This document shows, one piece after another, positions 40,568-42,332 of a stretch of DNA of 42,332 bases. Numbering within the stretch: the stretch's first letter is position 1; the number at the start of each line of letters is the position of its first letter. The DNA comes from Elusimicrobiota bacterium (GTDB lineage Bacteria > Elusimicrobiota > Elusimicrobia > UBA1565 > UBA9628). The notes under the pieces are model-generated. The model did no database searches. It saw only the letters and a list, made by a program, of their open reading frames with translations, and had not been told where the DNA came from. A program made the translations under genes and the position numbers. The stretch lies in NCBI GenBank assembly GCA_027452025.1, contig DAIDHI010000049.1, forward strand, positions 1-42,332, given 5' to 3'.

Positions 40568-41629
40568 ATGATCGTCTCCCTCGCCGCGCTCGCGCTTTTC
40601 TCGACGCGCGCCGGCGCCCAGATCGAGCTCGAGCCCCGCATCGGCGACCTGGGCGCCGCCCCGCTCGCGGCGCCCGCTTTCGCGCCGACGCCGTTGCCGA
40701 CCGCGCTGCCCGCGCCGACGCTGCCCGCCGATTGGGCGCCTGCGACCGCCGCCGCCTCCGCGGAGTGCCCAACGCCCGCGGGCCGCGAACCCGCGCCGCA
40801 GCTGCCGAGATCTCGATACTCGGCGCGAATCCGAACGGACGCCTCTGGCGCGCGCGCGGTTTGGCTCGTCGTCCCCCCCTCCTCCGGAGGCCCGGGAAGA
40901 ACCTACGAACTGGGCCCGCTGACGATGCTGAAAGCGGGCACGCCGCTCTATCACTGGGGGGGAGAGGACGTGGACTCGACGCTGGCTTCAGGACGATTGG
41001 ATGAAGCCGCGCTCGATGCCCGCATTTTGAGGCGGGCGAGCGCCGACGACGACCTGTGGGGCGGCGGCTTCTACGTCTCCTCCCGCCTGGCCGACTCCTC
41101 CGACTACGGGCCGCGCGCGGCGCGCACGCTGGCCGCCCGCGGCGCCCTCGTGGTCCTGTGCGGCGCGATCGCGCCCGCCGAGCGTCTGGACGTGGTGCTG
41201 GCGCTGCGCGAGGCCGGCGTGGACGCGCTTCAGGAAACCGCTCACCCGAGCTGGTACAATTTCGTGCGCGCCGGGGCGCTGTCGGGGCCGTTCTCCGAGC
41301 CGACCCCCGACGAGGCGATCGACTCCATCCGCGGCGAGCCCGCGCGCGAAGCGATCGAAGACCTTCTTCTCTACGACCAGCGCTACCCCGTCGACGTGTC
41401 TCGCCTTCCCGCCGACGCGGCCGCGCCTCTGCGCGCGCTCGCGCGCGGCCGGCCGCTCGACGACGCCGGCCGCGCGAGCCTGACCGCGGCGATGAGCAAG
41501 GTCGCGACGATGCTCCTGCTGATGCGTGCGCGCGGCGACGCTCTGCGCCGCACGCCGCTGTTCGACGCCTACGACGACTTCGTGCGTCGATCCACCGGCC
41601 GCTCTCTCGCCGAAATCCTCTCGTCCTAG
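40568..41629 (+). CDS. Secreted protein with ADP-ribosyltransferase-like motifs
   Basis: 353 residues. A short signal peptide (IVSLAALALFSTRAGA-Q) is followed by a Pro/Ala-rich stretch (to about 85). The middle domain has LYHWG (His129), then GGGFYVSS (Tyr169) followed by SSDYG and ALVVLCGAI. This order recalls the His...Tyr...Glu core of PARP/Tpt1-type ADP-ribosyltransferases, where His and Tyr bind NAD; the 40-residue gap is comparable. A candidate third residue is Glu223 (QETAH), but it is uncertain. The C-terminal ~100 residues are helical. ATG 40568 was chosen because the signal peptide starts there. The family call is inference from motifs only. Confidence 0.6.
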   Translation: MIVSLAALALFSTRAGAQIELEPRIGDLGAAPLAAPAFAPTPLPTALPAPTLPADWAPATAAASAECPTPAGREPAPQLPRSRYSARIRTDASGARAVWLVVPPSSGGPGRTYELGPLTMLKAGTPLYHWGGEDVDSTLASGRLDEAALDARILRRASADDDLWGGGFYVSSRLADSSDYGPRAARTLAARGALVVLCGAIAPAERLDVVLALREAGVDALQETAHPSWYNFVRAGALSGPFSEPTPDEAIDSIRGEPAREAIEDLLLYDQRYPVDVSRLPADAAAPLRALARGRPLDDAGRASLTAAMSKVATMLLLMRARGDALRRTPLFDAYDDFVRRSTGRSLAEILSS

Positions 41630-41639
41630 CTCGGCGAAT

Positions 41640-42332
41640 CTAAGCGCGCTTTAAAAACGGCTGCTCAACGAATTGATGGACGCAAGCGCTCAAAATAATC
41701 GTGAGCGCGCCGCAAAAGCCGACATAAAGCCAAAATTGGAGCGGATTCAAGGTTTGGAACGGGCCGCGCCATTTTATGACCAACAGCGCAACGAGATGCA
41801 AGGTGACACCATGAAGGAGATAAATCGGATAACTCGATTTGCCCAGAAGTTCGAGACCATGCATAGACAGCAATCCATAGATATCATTTCGCAAAGCGAC
41901 GATTAAAAAAAAGACCGCAAGCAGCGCGGACTGTTCGATTGAATAGAGCTTTAACTTCGCCACGAATACCAGGGCGATAGCTGCGACGGCGATCCCGGCC
42001 GCGAATCTGCTCGTTGACAACCAGTATCGCGCATTGCAGAGCCGCGGCGACGCTCTCAATGGCCGCTCCAGTTGAGCGACGACAAAACCGAAGCCAAATC
42101 CGACCACAAGAAAACGTGAAAAATCGCCGGGATGGAAGCGCCACATTGCGCCGAAAAACAAAAGCCAAAAGCATGCGCCCCAACCGCTCGAGAAAAACGC
42201 GAATATAGGGAACGCTAGATAGAAAATCATCTCTAATCGAAGCGTCCAGACCACATCCGCGCAATTCAGCCTCGTGTTTGGAGCGTTATTTATATTGGGA
42301 AAGTTGTTCGGAATGCCCACCAATACCCAGTC
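41640..42332 (-). CDS. Acyltransferase 3 family membrane protein, 5' end outside window
   Basis: The frame is open to the right edge, so only the C-terminal ~230 residues are seen; TTG 42323 is not the true start. It has the family phrase VVWTLRLEMIFYLAFPIF, then several membrane helices and SYPIYLLHGVTLH. These inner-membrane enzymes move acetyl or other acyl groups onto surface sugars. Base composition is near half GC, while the neighbours are about 70%, and A/T-ending codons are common, so it was probably acquired. The conserved catalytic His region near the N-terminus is outside the window. Confidence 0.85.
   Translation of the reverse strand, partial: DWVLVGIPNNFPNINNAPNTRLNCADVVWTLRLEMIFYLAFPIFAFFSSGWGACFWLLFFGAMWRFHPGDFSRFLVVGFGFGFVVAQLERPLRASPRLCNARYWLSTSRFAAGIAVAAIALVFVAKLKLYSIEQSALLAVFFLIVALRNDIYGLLSMHGLELLGKSSYPIYLLHGVTLHLVALLVIKWRGPFQTLNPLQFWLYVGFCGALTIILSACVHQFVEQPFLKRA

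Noticed and set aside
41673-41906. 77-residue plus-strand frame in the low-GC edge
   Set aside because: It is antisense to the acyltransferase, which has clear family motifs.

Overview
The window comes from a high-GC bacterium with two membranes. It carries both LPS-export permeases (LptF, LptG), a PorV/TraF-like outer-membrane barrel, an OmpA-domain protein and a periplasmic HtrA protease. Coding density is very high: neighbours often overlap by 1-4 bases (ATGA, TGATG) and convergent genes share their stop codons. I could not identify the host from RNA genes, because none is present. A high-GC lineage such as Elusimicrobiota is my low-confidence guess; other deep-branching diderms are possible. 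I see no tRNA, rRNA, CRISPR array, insertion sequence or prophage.

Layout. 1-3231: the 3' part of a large secreted M36/thermolysin-like metalloprotease, ending in a strong terminator. 3364-6802: outer-membrane barrel, convergent with lptF-lptG. 6851-8779: M20 dipeptidase with an unusual active site, a tiny basic protein and a T4-endonuclease-V-like repair enzyme. 8789-9823: HtrA. 9851-12952: methyltransferase and a GT-C glycosyltransferase with an extra C-terminal domain. 13011-15776: a compact GDP-mannose cassette (nucleotidyltransferase, cupin isomerase, phosphohexomutase). 15811-25025: radical SAM protein, TPR protein, a second GT-C enzyme, a methyltransferase and two related SGNH-hydrolase-like envelope proteins. 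25022-26961: operon of an OmpA-domain protein, an ankyrin protein, a small exported protein and the larger SGNH protein. 27145-29405: second sugar nucleotidyltransferase plus metK. 29517-30916: 3-oxoacid CoA-transferase. 30956-33395: third GT-C enzyme and a polyprenyl-phosphate-mannose-synthase-like GT2. 33388-34925: ECF sigma factor and anti-sigma factor. 34903-38480: membrane protein and methyltransferase, then a nitrilase-family amidase and a thioesterase. 38564-40095: UBP zinc finger, DUF5996 protein and cold-shock protein. 40268-41629: an orphan small protein and a secreted protein with ADP-ribosyltransferase-like motifs. From about 41640 the base composition falls to roughly half GC, with an acyltransferase cut by the window edge.

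How the genes may work together (inference): the mannose cassette would make GDP-mannose, the GT2 enzyme would load mannose onto a lipid carrier, and the three GT-C membrane enzymes would use lipid-linked sugar to glycosylate envelope targets. The SGNH and acyltransferase proteins could acylate such glycans.

The most striking window-wide signal is in gene starts. At about a dozen first genes of transcription units, a -10 hexamer lies only 6-10 bases before the start codon, often with no Shine-Dalgarno sequence. This predicts leaderless mRNAs. Internal operon genes instead show Shine-Dalgarno sequences or stop/start overlaps. Other items worth a look are the short hairpin-plus-T-run before the nitrilase gene (a hidden RNA or attenuator), the ADP-ribosyltransferase-like protein and the M20 peptidase lacking its usual catalytic glutamate.
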